Shown: positions 8,718 through 17,613, numbered from the stretch's first letter. The stretch is DNA of 64,000 nt from Methanocalculus natronophilus (GCF_038751955.1 NZ_JBCEXH010000004.1:203737-267736); one strand, 5' to 3'. Notes: generated from the letters alone by a model not told the origin. Program-made: numbers and translations.

Positions 8718-9353
8718 ATGGACAAACAGACTGCTCTTCTTGTTTATTCCCGGCTTTCAGGCCTCTATCCTCATACCAGCACGCAGTTTCTCGAGTCAGC
8801 GAATCCGTTCCAGTGCCTGGTACTGACGATCCTCTCTGCACAGACAACAGACCAGACTGTGAACAGGATTGCGCCACTGCTCTTTGAACAGTATCCGACA
8901 GCAGAGGCGCTTGCAGACGCTGATCTTTTTGAACTGGAAACGGTTATCCGGCCAACCGGGTTCTACCATGCAAAAGCAAAACATATCCAGGGGGCTGCGC
9001 GGACCCTGCTTGAATGGTTTTCCGGCCGTGTACCTGATACCATGGACGAGCTCCTGATGCTTCCGGGAGTCGGGCGGAAGACGGCAAATATCGTCCTCGA
9101 TCATGCGTTCTCAAAAAATGTCGGCATTGCAGTGGATACCCATGTACGCAGGCTTGCACAGCGCATCGGTTTCTCTGACTCCTCAAACCCTGACCGGATA
9201 GAAGAGGATTTAATGGCCATGTTTCCGCAGGAGATCTGGGGTGAACTGACGTACTGTCTCATCCGGCATGGGAGGGAGGTCTGTTCGGCACGAAAACCTG
9301 CCTGTCCCTCCTGTGCCATTGCATCACTCTGCCGGTATGGGCAGTCAGAATAA
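8718..9353 (+). CDS. nth: Endonuclease III (DNA glycosylase/AP lyase)
   Basis: 211 residues. The helix-hairpin-helix LPGVGRKTANIVL (about 114-126) contains the catalytic lysine of the family, and VDTHVRRL (about 138-145) contains the catalytic aspartate. The C-terminal iron-sulfur loop is CX6CX2CX5C (from about 187). It removes oxidised pyrimidines and nicks abasic sites in base excision repair. The MDKQTALL start is chosen because an upstream in-frame start would lie inside tRNA-Pro. With only two nt between tRNA and ATG there is no room for a ribosome site, so the mRNA is probably leaderless after tRNA 3' processing. Its 3' end overlaps the convergent permease gene by 9 nt. Confidence 0.94.
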   Translation: MDKQTALLVYSRLSGLYPHTSTQFLESANPFQCLVLTILSAQTTDQTVNRIAPLLFEQYPTAEALADADLFELETVIRPTGFYHAKAKHIQGAARTLLEWFSGRVPDTMDELLMLPGVGRKTANIVLDHAFSKNVGIAVDTHVRRLAQRIGFSDSSNPDRIEEDLMAMFPQEIWGELTYCLIRHGREVCSARKPACPSCAIASLCRYGQSE

Positions 9354-10520
9354 TAGTGATAACAGAACAAAGAAGCAGTAGGAGACGAGTGCAGCTGCTG
9401 GTACCGTGATGATCCAGGCAGCCACGATCTCCCTGACAATACCCCACCTGACAGCAGCAGGACCCTGGGTTGAGCCTGCCCCCATGATCGCTCCGGTGAT
9501 TGCATGGGTTGTTGAGACAGGAATTCCAAGTGTTGACATCGCCGAGAGTACCATCCCTCCTGATGTGGATGCCGAGAATCCCTGGAACGGGGCAATCTTC
9601 GTGATATCATGAGCCATCTTGTCTATTACCCGCCACCCTCCGAGAAGTGTTCCGAGGGATATCGCACCACATGAAGCCAGAATAACCCAGATAGGTACTT
9701 CAAAGACAGAGATGTATCCTGCGGCAAGAAGGATCGCAGTAATGATTCCCATGGCGTTCTGGGCATCGTTTGCGCCATGACCGATTGCGTGAAGTGAGGC
9801 AGCGGCTATCTGGAGCTTTTTAAAGAGATTGTTCATCTTACGTGGCGGTCCCGCACGAGACAGGAACCTCATGATCATCCCTGAGAGGGTATATGCGGCA
9901 ATAAAACCAAGGACAGGTGAGATGATAATGAAGATCGCAACAGCAAATATGCCCCGTATCTCGATCAGGCCAAGCAGCATCGAGATCGGGATCGCAAAGG
10001 CAAAACCGATCAGCGCTCCGAGAGCAGGATACTTCATATTGCGATCCCCCATGGCAAGGGCGAGACACCCGAAGATGAACCCTCCAACAAGTGTTCCAAT
10101 TATTCCGTAATAGACAAAACCGGTCATTGCTGCTGTTGTTGGCCATAAGACAGCAACTATACCTCCTGCAGCAATACCCGCCCCCATGATCCCACCAACC
10201 AGAGAGTGGCTCGCTGATACGGGTATTCCAAAATGCGAACAGAAATAGAGCCAGAACACTGCTCCCACAAGACCGATGACGACAAGCGAGGGGGTGAGCA
10301 GATCGGGATTCACAATCGCGGTTCCGACTGTCTTTGCAACAGCAGTACTGAACAGAAACGGGCCGACCAGGGTGAAAAAAGCAGCAAGGACAATCGCCTT
10401 CAGGGGGGTTAATGCCCGGGTTGCAACAACGGTAGCGATGACGTTTGCCGCATCATTTAGCCCGTTGACGAAATTGAAAAGCAGGGCGAGTGCAATCCCG
10501 GCAATGATCAGCAGTTCCAT
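9345..10520 (-). CDS. pit: PiT-family inorganic phosphate permease
   Basis: 391 residues, almost entirely hydrophobic, with about ten membrane spans. The PiT signature GLNDAANVIAT appears at about 20-30 and is echoed in the second half as GANDAQNAMG, reflecting the duplicated architecture of the family. It imports phosphate with a cation across the cytoplasmic membrane. The DUF47 gene ends six nt upstream, the usual partner arrangement. Confidence 0.93.
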   Translation of the reverse strand: MELLIIAGIALALLFNFVNGLNDAANVIATVVATRALTPLKAIVLAAFFTLVGPFLFSTAVAKTVGTAIVNPDLLTPSLVVIGLVGAVFWLYFCSHFGIPVSASHSLVGGIMGAGIAAGGIVAVLWPTTAAMTGFVYYGIIGTLVGGFIFGCLALAMGDRNMKYPALGALIGFAFAIPISMLLGLIEIRGIFAVAIFIIISPVLGFIAAYTLSGMIMRFLSRAGPPRKMNNLFKKLQIAAASLHAIGHGANDAQNAMGIITAILLAAGYISVFEVPIWVILASCGAISLGTLLGGWRVIDKMAHDITKIAPFQGFSASTSGGMVLSAMSTLGIPVSTTHAITGAIMGAGSTQGPAAVRWGIVREIVAAWIITVPAAALVSYCFFVLLSLLF

Positions 10521-10526
10521 ATATGC

Positions 10527-11156
10527 TCACGAATAGCGAATTGCAATATCGGCAAGGACATTTGCCGCATCCTCGCACCTGTCTGTCGCCTCTTCAAGGC
10601 TCTCATAGATCTCTTTGAGCTTGATGATACGGATCGCATCCTCGCTTTTGAAGAGATCCTGGATTGCATGTGAGAGGACATCATCTGCAAGGTTCTCAAG
10701 CCTGTTTATCTCGATACATTTCTGTTCAAGCAGCTTTGGATTCTTGAGCGATCGGATCTCCCTGACCGCTTTTGCGACCTCTGCAGCACAGAAGTAGACG
10801 ATCTTGGCAAATTCCCTCATATATGCATCCGTCTCTTCAATGCCGTAATTCTGCATCTTCCTGGCAGTGTTGTCAATAAAATCCAGGATGTCGTCAAGTG
10901 CAGTCGTCAGGCGGGAGATCTCTGCAGGCTCAAGGGGGGTGATAAAACTCCGGCTCAGCTCGGCAAAGGCATGATGCGCCAGTGAGTCTCCCTGATGTTC
11001 GAGTTTTTTAATCTCCCTGATCTTTCTGTCGACATCCTCATAATCATCGACAAGATCGACAAGGAGCCGTCCAGCCTCCGCAGTAGTATCTGCGAGCTGC
11101 TCGAAGATATCATAGAAGATATATTCTTTTGGAAGAATCCAGTCTCGTATACTCAC
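10527..11156 (-). CDS. DUF47 (PhoU-like) phosphate-transport accessory protein
   Basis: 209 residues, all helical and rich in Asp/Glu, with the repeated (R/K)IREIKKLEHQGD and EINRLENLADDV pattern (about 46-58 and 150-162) of DUF47/PhoU metal-binding helical bundles. Proteins of this family sit next to PiT permeases and are thought to regulate them. It is the first gene of a two-gene operon with pit (6-nt gap). Confidence 0.92.
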   Translation of the reverse strand: MSIRDWILPKEYIFYDIFEQLADTTAEAGRLLVDLVDDYEDVDRKIREIKKLEHQGDSLAHHAFAELSRSFITPLEPAEISRLTTALDDILDFIDNTARKMQNYGIEETDAYMREFAKIVYFCAAEVAKAVREIRSLKNPKLLEQKCIEINRLENLADDVLSHAIQDLFKSEDAIRIIKLKEIYESLEEATDRCEDAANVLADIAIRYS

Positions 11157-11279
11157 AAGACACCACTCTTAGAACGTAGTGGAAAGATAAAAAGGTCGTG
11201 TTTTGACATCGCACCATCTCTGTTCAACATCTCAAATCAGTTGCCCCGTCCGGAACCGTTTCAATCAAAACAACTGGTT

Positions 11280-12140
11280 TTATTCGCTGCCAGTGCCGGA
11301 TGCTTCCCTGCACCCGATAAATTCACGAATCATCCGTGCAGCAACCCCCGCGGTCTGTTCTGAATCGCAGGGAAGCACCTCAACATAATCAAATGCAACC
11401 GCCAGAGGTGCAAGCGCCCGGATGACGGATCTGAGATCCCAATGGGTGATACCGAAAGGATCAGGCGTCCCAAGCCCCGGAGTCAGGCACGAATCGACTG
11501 CATCTGCATCTATTGAGAGGTAGAGGGGATCAGATCTGATCATTTCCTTCACCTCACGCAGGATCGCATCAATACCTCTCTCCCTCACCATATCTGCTGT
11601 ATAGACGGTATGCCTGGCTGCATGGGCAAACTCCTCTTTTGAACCGCTCCGTGCGCCGATGATGATGATATTCTCAACTCCCATCTCCTCAACCCGTGCA
11701 GAGACACAGTCATGGTTATACCGGCTGCCCCGGTATTCGTCCTGGAAATCGAGATGAGCATCACAGACCAGATACCAGCGGGGCCGCACAGCGCGCACAG
11801 CACCGATCGTGATCGAATGCTCTCCACCAAGCATCACCGGCACTTTTCCGTCTGCGAGGATCATTGAGACCGTATCTTCGACCTGGTTTGTGACCGATTC
11901 GGGGTCAGTTTCCGTATACATATCACCGAGATCGCAGAAGGGAACGTCTGTGAGGTCGAGATCATACTCCGGCATATAGGGTTCGAAATTGTAGGAGACG
12001 GCCCGGATGGCGTTTGGAGCCGCCCGTGTGCCTGGCTTATACGATGTTGTGCCGTCATAGGGCACGCCGAATATGACATACCGTGCCTCGGTATAGGAGG
12101 CTTCAGCATCGGCAAAAAGTGGGGTTGCAAAAGATTGCAT
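11280..12140 (-). CDS. Agmatinase-family ureohydrolase, possibly acting in aIF5A modification
   Basis: 286 residues of the arginase/agmatinase fold. Metal motifs are GGEHS (about 104-108), DAHLDFQDE (about 127-135) and SIDADAVD (about 210-217), with the six Asp/His ligands present. Classical function is hydrolysis of agmatine to putrescine and urea. The gene starts three nt after aIF5A. In Haloferax an agmatinase homologue has been reported to convert deoxyagmatinyl-lysine on aIF5A to deoxyhypusine, so this copy may act on protein-bound agmatine; that role is inference from context. A gap of 123 nt separates it from the DUF47 gene. Confidence 0.88.
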   Translation of the reverse strand: MQSFATPLFADAEASYTEARYVIFGVPYDGTTSYKPGTRAAPNAIRAVSYNFEPYMPEYDLDLTDVPFCDLGDMYTETDPESVTNQVEDTVSMILADGKVPVMLGGEHSITIGAVRAVRPRWYLVCDAHLDFQDEYRGSRYNHDCVSARVEEMGVENIIIIGARSGSKEEFAHAARHTVYTADMVRERGIDAILREVKEMIRSDPLYLSIDADAVDSCLTPGLGTPDPFGITHWDLRSVIRALAPLAVAFDYVEVLPCDSEQTAGVAARMIREFIGCREASGTGSE

Positions 12141-12143
12141 ATT

Positions 12144-12524
12144 CTAGATGTCAAGCTTCCGTTTGCCCATTGATTCGATATATGGGAGCTCTTTCCCTGG
12201 CTCAGCTTTTCCGAGCTGATCATCCTCAACAGCAAGATCGAAATTTGTGTAATCTTTCATATCCATGAATGATACGACATTGCCAGCAATACTGATCACC
12301 TGTCCGCTCTTCCGCTCGACAATTGGTGTGTAAATCTTCGCGCCGACAGGTGCAACGAATGAGCGCTTGACACCGTCAAAGATACCGGTTGCCTCAATAC
12401 GTGCCTTTGCCGCACCATGCTTGCCGGGCTTTGAGATAGAAATACTCTGGATCTTGCAGGGTTCTTCTTCAATGACAACGTAACGCCCTTCTTTGAGCTT
12501 CCCAACTTCTGTCTGTTCTTTCAT
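12144..12524 (-). CDS. eif5A: Translation factor aIF5A (hypusine-containing)
   Basis: 126 residues, usual archaeal length. The N-terminal SH3-like domain carries the hypusination loop SKPGKHGAAKARIEA (about 32-46), whose central lysine of KPGKHG is the modified residue. An OB fold follows. It helps ribosomes through difficult peptide bonds. The start at MKEQTEVGKLKEG matches family N-termini. It leads an operon with the agmatinase-family gene and diverges from the IMPase gene; the 56-nt spacer contains AATAAATTA usable as a TATA box in both directions. Confidence 0.96.
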   Translation of the reverse strand: MKEQTEVGKLKEGRYVVIEEEPCKIQSISISKPGKHGAAKARIEATGIFDGVKRSFVAPVGAKIYTPIVERKSGQVISIAGNVVSFMDMKDYTNFDLAVEDDQLGKAEPGKELPYIESMGKRKLDI

Positions 12525-12580
12525 GATGTTTACTCGCAGGAGTAATTTATTGAATCCGAAGAACATAAAGACAACGCAGG

Positions 12581-13366
12581 ATGAGAGAAACACCCTTCCT
12601 TGCTGCCTGCCGTTCCATCCAGCTGGCATTACAGAGAGAGATCGCGTCTGTTCCTGGTACTGATCAGGGTGGGCAGATCGTCGGGATGGGTGCGGATCAA
12701 TCCCCGACAAAGGCCATAGATCAGATTGCAGAGCGATGCGTCCTCAGTCTGCTTGAGGATGCAGGGATCTGCAGCATGGTGCTGAGTGAAGAGGCTGGCA
12801 TGGTCTCCATGCCGGGTGAGCAGGGAACAATCTATCTCGATCCAATTGATGGAACCTTCAATGCCGTATCAGGGATTCCGTTTTATGCCCTCTCTCTTGC
12901 ATATGGTGAGGGCGGCGCTATCCAGGAGGGTTTTGTGCTGGATCTCGCTTCTTCAGAGGAGTTCTATGCGGTTCGTGGCGGTGGTGCATACTGCAATGGC
13001 TCCCCGATACATGTATCATCTGTCTCGCTCTTAGAGAAGAGTGCAATGAGCCTGTATGGCAAGAAGTTTGATCCCGGCCGCGCCATGCAGCTGGGCAGCA
13101 GGATCCGGCGCTGGCGTCTCTTTGGAGCATCTGCACTCGAGCTCTGCTATGTTGCCTGCGGCAGGCTGGATGGGTTTGTCGATCTCAGAAACACACTCCG
13201 CGTAACCGATGCTGCAGCAGGAATGCTCATCTGCAGGGAGGCTGGCGGCATGGTATCGGGACTGGATGGAACACCTGTTCATTTTCCAGATGATGTCGGG
13301 GTTGGGAGGTGCATGGTGGCGACAAATGCTGCGATCCACCGGAAAGTGATCGAATACCTGAGGTGA
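12581..13366 (+). CDS. suhB: Inositol monophosphatase/archaeal FBPase-family phosphatase
   Basis: 261 residues. The lithium-sensitive phosphatase motifs are visible: LSEEAG (about 68-73), LDPIDGTFNAV (about 86-96, metal-binding Asp) and a C-terminal RVTDAAAG (about 207-214). Archaeal members hydrolyse inositol phosphate and fructose-1,6-bisphosphate. The gene ends three nt before NAD kinase. In Methanocaldococcus the same two domains are fused in one NADP phosphatase/NAD kinase, so NADP(H) is a further possible substrate; this is inferred from synteny. Confidence 0.9.
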   Translation: MRETPFLAACRSIQLALQREIASVPGTDQGGQIVGMGADQSPTKAIDQIAERCVLSLLEDAGICSMVLSEEAGMVSMPGEQGTIYLDPIDGTFNAVSGIPFYALSLAYGEGGAIQEGFVLDLASSEEFYAVRGGGAYCNGSPIHVSSVSLLEKSAMSLYGKKFDPGRAMQLGSRIRRWRLFGASALELCYVACGRLDGFVDLRNTLRVTDAAAGMLICREAGGMVSGLDGTPVHFPDDVGVGRCMVATNAAIHRKVIEYLR

Positions 13367-13369
13367 CGC

Positions 13370-14188
13370 ATGCGTTTCTTTCTTTTCTCACGGATAGACC
13401 GCGCTGAGGCGGTTGCATTTGCAGGCAGCCTTGCTGCGGATCTTGCCTCTGCAGGCCATGAGGTTCTCTTAGAAGAGAATACTGCCCATAAGCTCCATAA
13501 AGATGGCATAGGTTTTGATGATATGCCCGGGAAAGCCGATATCGTGGTTGCTATCGGTGGAGACGGCACCGTGCTGCGGGCGGTCTCGGCAATGAAGCAC
13601 CAGGTCCCGATCATCGGGGTCAACTGGGGTGAAGTCGGGTTTTTGGCGGATCTCGAACGCGGCCATGCCTCATCGTTTCTCAGATCCCTTGAACCTGGTT
13701 TTCCCATCGAGAAGCGGATGCGCCTCTCGTTTGAAGATGAGACCGGCAGCATTGGAGAGGCCCTGAATGAAGCGTTGATCGTCACCTCGCGCCCTGCCAA
13801 GATGCTCAGGTTCTCTATTGTCATTGATGATATCGTTGCAGAGACATTCCGGGCAGACGGGGTCATCCTCAGCACGCCGACGGGATCGACTGCCTATGCG
13901 ATGAGCGCAGGCGGGCCTATTGTTGATCCGGGGATAGACGGGGTCCTGCTTGTGCCACTGGCGCCATACATGCTCTCATCACGGCCGCATATCATCTCAA
14001 CAGAGAGAAAGATAGAGATCCGCCTTGAGAGTGACAAACCGGCAAACCTTGTGATCGACGGGGTGGAGATCAGGCGGCTTGGTCTCTCTGCCTCAATCCG
14101 TGTCAGACGTTCAGAGCACCCGGCACACTTCATCACGGCCAGGCGGACCTTCTTTGAGAAGGTTGAGCAGAAACTCAGGCGTCTCTGA
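13370..14188 (+). CDS. nadK: NAD kinase
   Basis: 272 residues. GGDGTVLRA (about 63-71) is the diagnostic GGDGT motif with the catalytic Asp, and STPTGSTAYAMSAGGPI (about 168-184) is the conserved substrate loop. It makes NADP from NAD and ATP. It is translated right after the IMPase-family gene (3-nt gap), suggesting balanced synthesis and breakdown of NADP. Confidence 0.95.
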   Translation: MRFFLFSRIDRAEAVAFAGSLAADLASAGHEVLLEENTAHKLHKDGIGFDDMPGKADIVVAIGGDGTVLRAVSAMKHQVPIIGVNWGEVGFLADLERGHASSFLRSLEPGFPIEKRMRLSFEDETGSIGEALNEALIVTSRPAKMLRFSIVIDDIVAETFRADGVILSTPTGSTAYAMSAGGPIVDPGIDGVLLVPLAPYMLSSRPHIISTERKIEIRLESDKPANLVIDGVEIRRLGLSASIRVRRSEHPAHFITARRTFFEKVEQKLRRL

Positions 14189-14254
14189 TCATCAGGTTTA
14201 TCTTGAAGCGAACAAAAGGGGTCTTCAGGAGCGAAAGAAGAAGGTGACGAAACG

Positions 14255-14968
14255 ATGGAAGATATGCAATCAGATCCGGAGTATGCAGCACTAGCAGGGG
14301 TGCTGAAGAGCGAACTCAGCCTCACAGGCTCTCCTGTGGCAATCAGACTGGCAGGATCAGAGAAAGAGATCCCCTCCGGTATGGAAGAGGCTGAGTCGGA
14401 GATGCGGCACTGCCAGATGGTCTCAATGGCACGAACCGATGGCAGATGTTTCTATGCCCCGGTTTCAAAACACACGTGTATGGGGGGGAGCTGGGCACTT
14501 GGCCTCCGCGAACGCACCCCGTCTCTTGCTTCAGGGGAGTTCTACTATGCACTTGGGAAGTACGAGAGCTGGGCTGCCTGCCGTCGGACCATCGATCGGA
14601 TCCCGCATCTGCCTTCAGGCGGGACATATGCAACCCTGTATGCACCACTTGAATCAACACCGTTTGCCCCCCACGTTGTGCTCATTGTGGCAGAACCCCG
14701 TCCGATGCTGAAGATGGCCCAGTCGCTCCTCTACCGCCTGGGTGGCCGAATTCATGCGGAGATGTCGGGTATCCAGTCAGTCTGCTCGGATGCGACTGCA
14801 ATGGTGTACCTGAACGGGGATGCGAATATCTCGCTTGGCTGTGACGGCTCAAGGAAATTCTCCGGGATTGCAGATGGTGAGATGGTGATGGGGCTGCCTG
14901 CCGAACGGCTCGGCGAGATTGCAGACCTGCTCCCGATCATCAGCGGTGCGAAGGGTTCAAAGAAATAA
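14255..14968 (+). CDS. DUF169 family protein
   Basis: 237 residues. It shows the DUF169 pattern LSLTGSPVAIRL near the N-terminus (about 20-31), HCQMV (about 52-56), a Cys/Gly-rich KHTCMGG (about 72-78), and SDATAMVYLNGDANISLGCDGSRK (about 178-201). Five or more cysteines are conserved in style, so metal or redox binding is possible. The function of the family is unknown; it is common in methanogens. It lies 66 nt after nadK on the same strand and may be co-transcribed. Confidence 0.8.
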   Translation: MEDMQSDPEYAALAGVLKSELSLTGSPVAIRLAGSEKEIPSGMEEAESEMRHCQMVSMARTDGRCFYAPVSKHTCMGGSWALGLRERTPSLASGEFYYALGKYESWAACRRTIDRIPHLPSGGTYATLYAPLESTPFAPHVVLIVAEPRPMLKMAQSLLYRLGGRIHAEMSGIQSVCSDATAMVYLNGDANISLGCDGSRKFSGIADGEMVMGLPAERLGEIADLLPIISGAKGSKK

Positions 14969-15035
14969 TTCCTTTTTGATCTCCGAATCCTTCTTATCGG
15001 TATGTGACGATTTATACAACAGGGAGTGATCCAGA

Positions 15036-15539
15036 GTGCAGATCTCAATGAAGCTCGAGTTAAAGGATACACCGGGGCAACTGCTTGGGGCATTAAAACC
15101 CATCTCGGATATAGGTGGCAATATCATTACTATCATCCACCAGCGCGATCCGACATCAACTGCAAATACCCTGACCGTGGATGTTGTTTTGGAACTCCCT
15201 GAGAAGAAACTGGATACACTGATCCAGATCCTCCGGGACCGGGGCTGCGGCGTGATCCGGATCGGCAAGGAGCGGCTCCTCCAGAAACAGACCCTGATCA
15301 TGATCGGTCATCTGATGCATACGGATCTGACGGACACAGTTGATCAGATTGACCAGACCGGGTATGCAGAGGTCTCTGAACTCCACATGGTGATGCCCGC
15401 AATAAACGAGCCTTCAACTGCAAAGATGACGATACGTGCCGTTTCTCCAGAGGATATGCAGCGGGCGGTTGCACTCCTCCATTCGGTCTCCAGACGAAAA
15501 AATATCCTTGTGCTCGAACCGCTGGAGGGTGTGGAATGA
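15036..15539 (+). CDS. ACT-domain regulatory protein
   Basis: 167 residues from a GTG start with GGAG at 15023-15026. Residues 1-75 form an ACT domain (LELKDTPGQLLGALKPISDIGG), and a second ACT-like half follows (about 85-165). ACT domains bind amino acids and control biosynthetic enzymes. Its stop overlaps the homoserine dehydrogenase start as ATGA, so it is very probably the separate regulatory subunit sensing threonine or a related product. The split is notable because many homoserine dehydrogenases carry the ACT domain as a C-terminal fusion. Confidence 0.85.
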   Translation: MQISMKLELKDTPGQLLGALKPISDIGGNIITIIHQRDPTSTANTLTVDVVLELPEKKLDTLIQILRDRGCGVIRIGKERLLQKQTLIMIGHLMHTDLTDTVDQIDQTGYAEVSELHMVMPAINEPSTAKMTIRAVSPEDMQRAVALLHSVSRRKNILVLEPLEGVE

Positions 15540-16522
15540 GGATTGCCATCATCGGATTTGGGGCAGTTGGCCAGGGACTTGCCCGGGTGCTTGCCGCAGA
15601 CGATCATGGCTTCAGCGTGACAGCAATTGCTGATTCGAAATCCGCAGTCATCGCGCCAGAAGGACTTGATCCTGACACAGTGCTCGCTTTCAAGAGAGAG
15701 ACCGGCCTCTGCGGTACAGCCGGCCTTGCTGCATCTGATATCCTTGCTTCAGGTGCCTTTGATATTCTGGTCGAGACGTCGCCGACAAATGCAAATGGCG
15801 GAGAACCTGCGACGTCGATCATCAGGTCTGCCCTTAGTGCTGGAAAGCATGTTGTCACCTCCAACAAGGGGCCGATCGCCTGTGCCTTCCAGGCGCTGCA
15901 GGAGACTGCCGATCAATCCGGCGCCCATCTCATGTACGAGGCGACGGTTGCCGGTGCTGTTCCGATCGTCAATGCACTCAGGAGCGGGCTTGCAGGGAAC
16001 TCTGTCCGCTCTCTTCACGGTATTCTCAATGGCACCTGCAACTATATCCTGACACGGATGCGTGACGAGGGCCTGACCTACTCCCAGGCGCTCCAGGAAG
16101 CACGCGATCTCGGGTATGCGGAGGCTGATCCGACCTATGATGTCCAGGGGATCGATACCGCGATCAAGCTGGTGATCCTTGCAAACACCATCCTCGGGAT
16201 GAATGTGGACCTGGCAGATGTGGAGATCAATGGTATCGACCTGATCACCGCCGAGTCGCTGACGCTGGCTGAAGACCAGGGTGCCACGATTCGGCTGATC
16301 GGGGAGATCCTGCCTGAGAAGAACCAGGTCAGGGTCTCGCCCCGTCTTATCCCGCTCGATCACCCGCTGGTTGTTGACGGGACACTGAATGCGATATCTG
16401 TCTGCTGTGACCTTGCCGGGCCTGTAACCTTCATCGGAAAGGGTGCAGGCCCGATTCCCACTGCAAGTGCAATCCTTGCTGATCTCATACTGATCAGGAA
16501 CTGCCATGGCCGGGGTGCTTGA
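15536..16522 (+). CDS. hom: Homoserine dehydrogenase
   Basis: 328 residues with no ACT tail. The NAD(P)-binding GFGAVGQGL lies at about 6-14; TSNKGPIA (about 108-115), the substrate-site GILNGTCNYILTRM (about 161-174) and EADPTYDVQGIDTAIKL (about 200-216) are diagnostic, the last with the catalytic Lys. It reduces aspartate semialdehyde to homoserine for threonine and methionine. It is coupled upstream to the ACT gene and overlaps the next gene by 17 nt. Confidence 0.95.
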   Translation: MRIAIIGFGAVGQGLARVLAADDHGFSVTAIADSKSAVIAPEGLDPDTVLAFKRETGLCGTAGLAASDILASGAFDILVETSPTNANGGEPATSIIRSALSAGKHVVTSNKGPIACAFQALQETADQSGAHLMYEATVAGAVPIVNALRSGLAGNSVRSLHGILNGTCNYILTRMRDEGLTYSQALQEARDLGYAEADPTYDVQGIDTAIKLVILANTILGMNVDLADVEINGIDLITAESLTLAEDQGATIRLIGEILPEKNQVRVSPRLIPLDHPLVVDGTLNAISVCCDLAGPVTFIGKGAGPIPTASAILADLILIRNCHGRGA

Positions 16523-17609
16523 GAAGAGGAATAAAATCCTCTCCCTGATGAGGCGTATAACGCTTGAAGACGGTTCGTTTACTGTTTCACAGATAGCTGG
16601 TGCTGTTGGTATCCCAAGGACTACTGCCCAGGACTGGATCAACCGTCTTCTCGAGGAGGAATGTATCATCCTCGATTCCCCCGGCAAAGGGAGGGAACCT
16701 GCACGGTATGTCGCCCGGACAGCACTGCCGCAGACACTCTGCAAGCGGATCTTTACAACCTGTGATGATGATATCGTCGAGATCTACCATGAATGTATGA
16801 GTGCCGGGTGTGCGGCTTTCTGCAGGCATCATCACGGCCGCACCGGCGGTGTGCTGACACATGTCAAAAGGGACGGGACCCTTCTCCGGGAACGTGGAGC
16901 GATCGGCTCAGTCTCTGCGGATGTGGGGCTTTCACCGCTCCCGGCAGTTGGTGTCATCTCGATTCAGCGGGAAGATGACAGAATCGTCCATACCATCCGG
17001 TCTTTCGGTGGCCCGTCCTATTCGCTCACCGAGATGATGTCACGTGCCCGGGGTGTTCTGGGGGTTTCAACCCGACGGAGCGGGACGATCGTGGAAGGCG
17101 ATGTCTATACAAAGGCACTCTCGCTTGTTGTCGTCGGGGTTGATGATACCGACTCCGCTGGTGATGGTGCGACATTTGCCCTTGCCTATGCCCTGCTCCA
17201 GCAGCTCGGCAGGACTGAGGGGGTGAAGCCGATTGCCCACCAGGTTGCCATGCTCTGGCCGGGGGTTGCCAATAAGACTGCTGGCAACTCATGCAGCCTC
17301 ATCGAGTTTGCTGCTGAGCCCGATCATCTGGATGCGATCATTGATCAGGCGATCTCGTTTGTCTCAGGTGAGTCTGCCTCAGAAGAATGGGGGGTTGCGG
17401 TCAGAGTTGGGATCAGGGTACACCCCTTGCTTCGTGCCTATGGGGCAAAGGTCCGGCGGGAGGAAATTACCCGCGAGGAGGCAGCGGCTCTGGCTGAAGA
17501 GACCGGTATCCGTCTTGCCGGGGGGAGGGGGGTTATCGGGGCTCTTGCTGCTGTCTCGCTCCATGGATGCGATGAGGAGACGCTGCTCAACCCAAATATT
17601 GAAATCTGA
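16506..17609 (+). CDS. Winged-helix protein with TiaS-like GVDDTDS domain, resembling methanogenesis marker 11
   Basis: 367 residues. The N-terminus (about 10-60) is a helix-turn-helix (FTVSQIAGAVGIPRTTAQDW). A central part has a Cys/His cluster CMSAGCAAFCRHHHG (about 97-111). The C-terminal half carries VVGVDDTDSAGDGATFALAY (from about 211), the nucleotide-binding signature seen in the tRNA-Ile2 agmatidine synthetase TiaS and in methanogenesis marker protein 11. Function is unknown. The combination of DNA-binding, metal-type Cys/His and kinase-like motifs is unusual. It overlaps hom by 17 nt, so it is in the same operon. Assignment to marker 11 is from memory of family motifs and should be treated as probable only. 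Confidence 0.65.
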   Translation: MAGVLEKRNKILSLMRRITLEDGSFTVSQIAGAVGIPRTTAQDWINRLLEEECIILDSPGKGREPARYVARTALPQTLCKRIFTTCDDDIVEIYHECMSAGCAAFCRHHHGRTGGVLTHVKRDGTLLRERGAIGSVSADVGLSPLPAVGVISIQREDDRIVHTIRSFGGPSYSLTEMMSRARGVLGVSTRRSGTIVEGDVYTKALSLVVVGVDDTDSAGDGATFALAYALLQQLGRTEGVKPIAHQVAMLWPGVANKTAGNSCSLIEFAAEPDHLDAIIDQAISFVSGESASEEWGVAVRVGIRVHPLLRAYGAKVRREEITREEAAALAEETGIRLAGGRGVIGALAAVSLHGCDEETLLNPNIEI

Positions 17610-17613
17610 TCTC

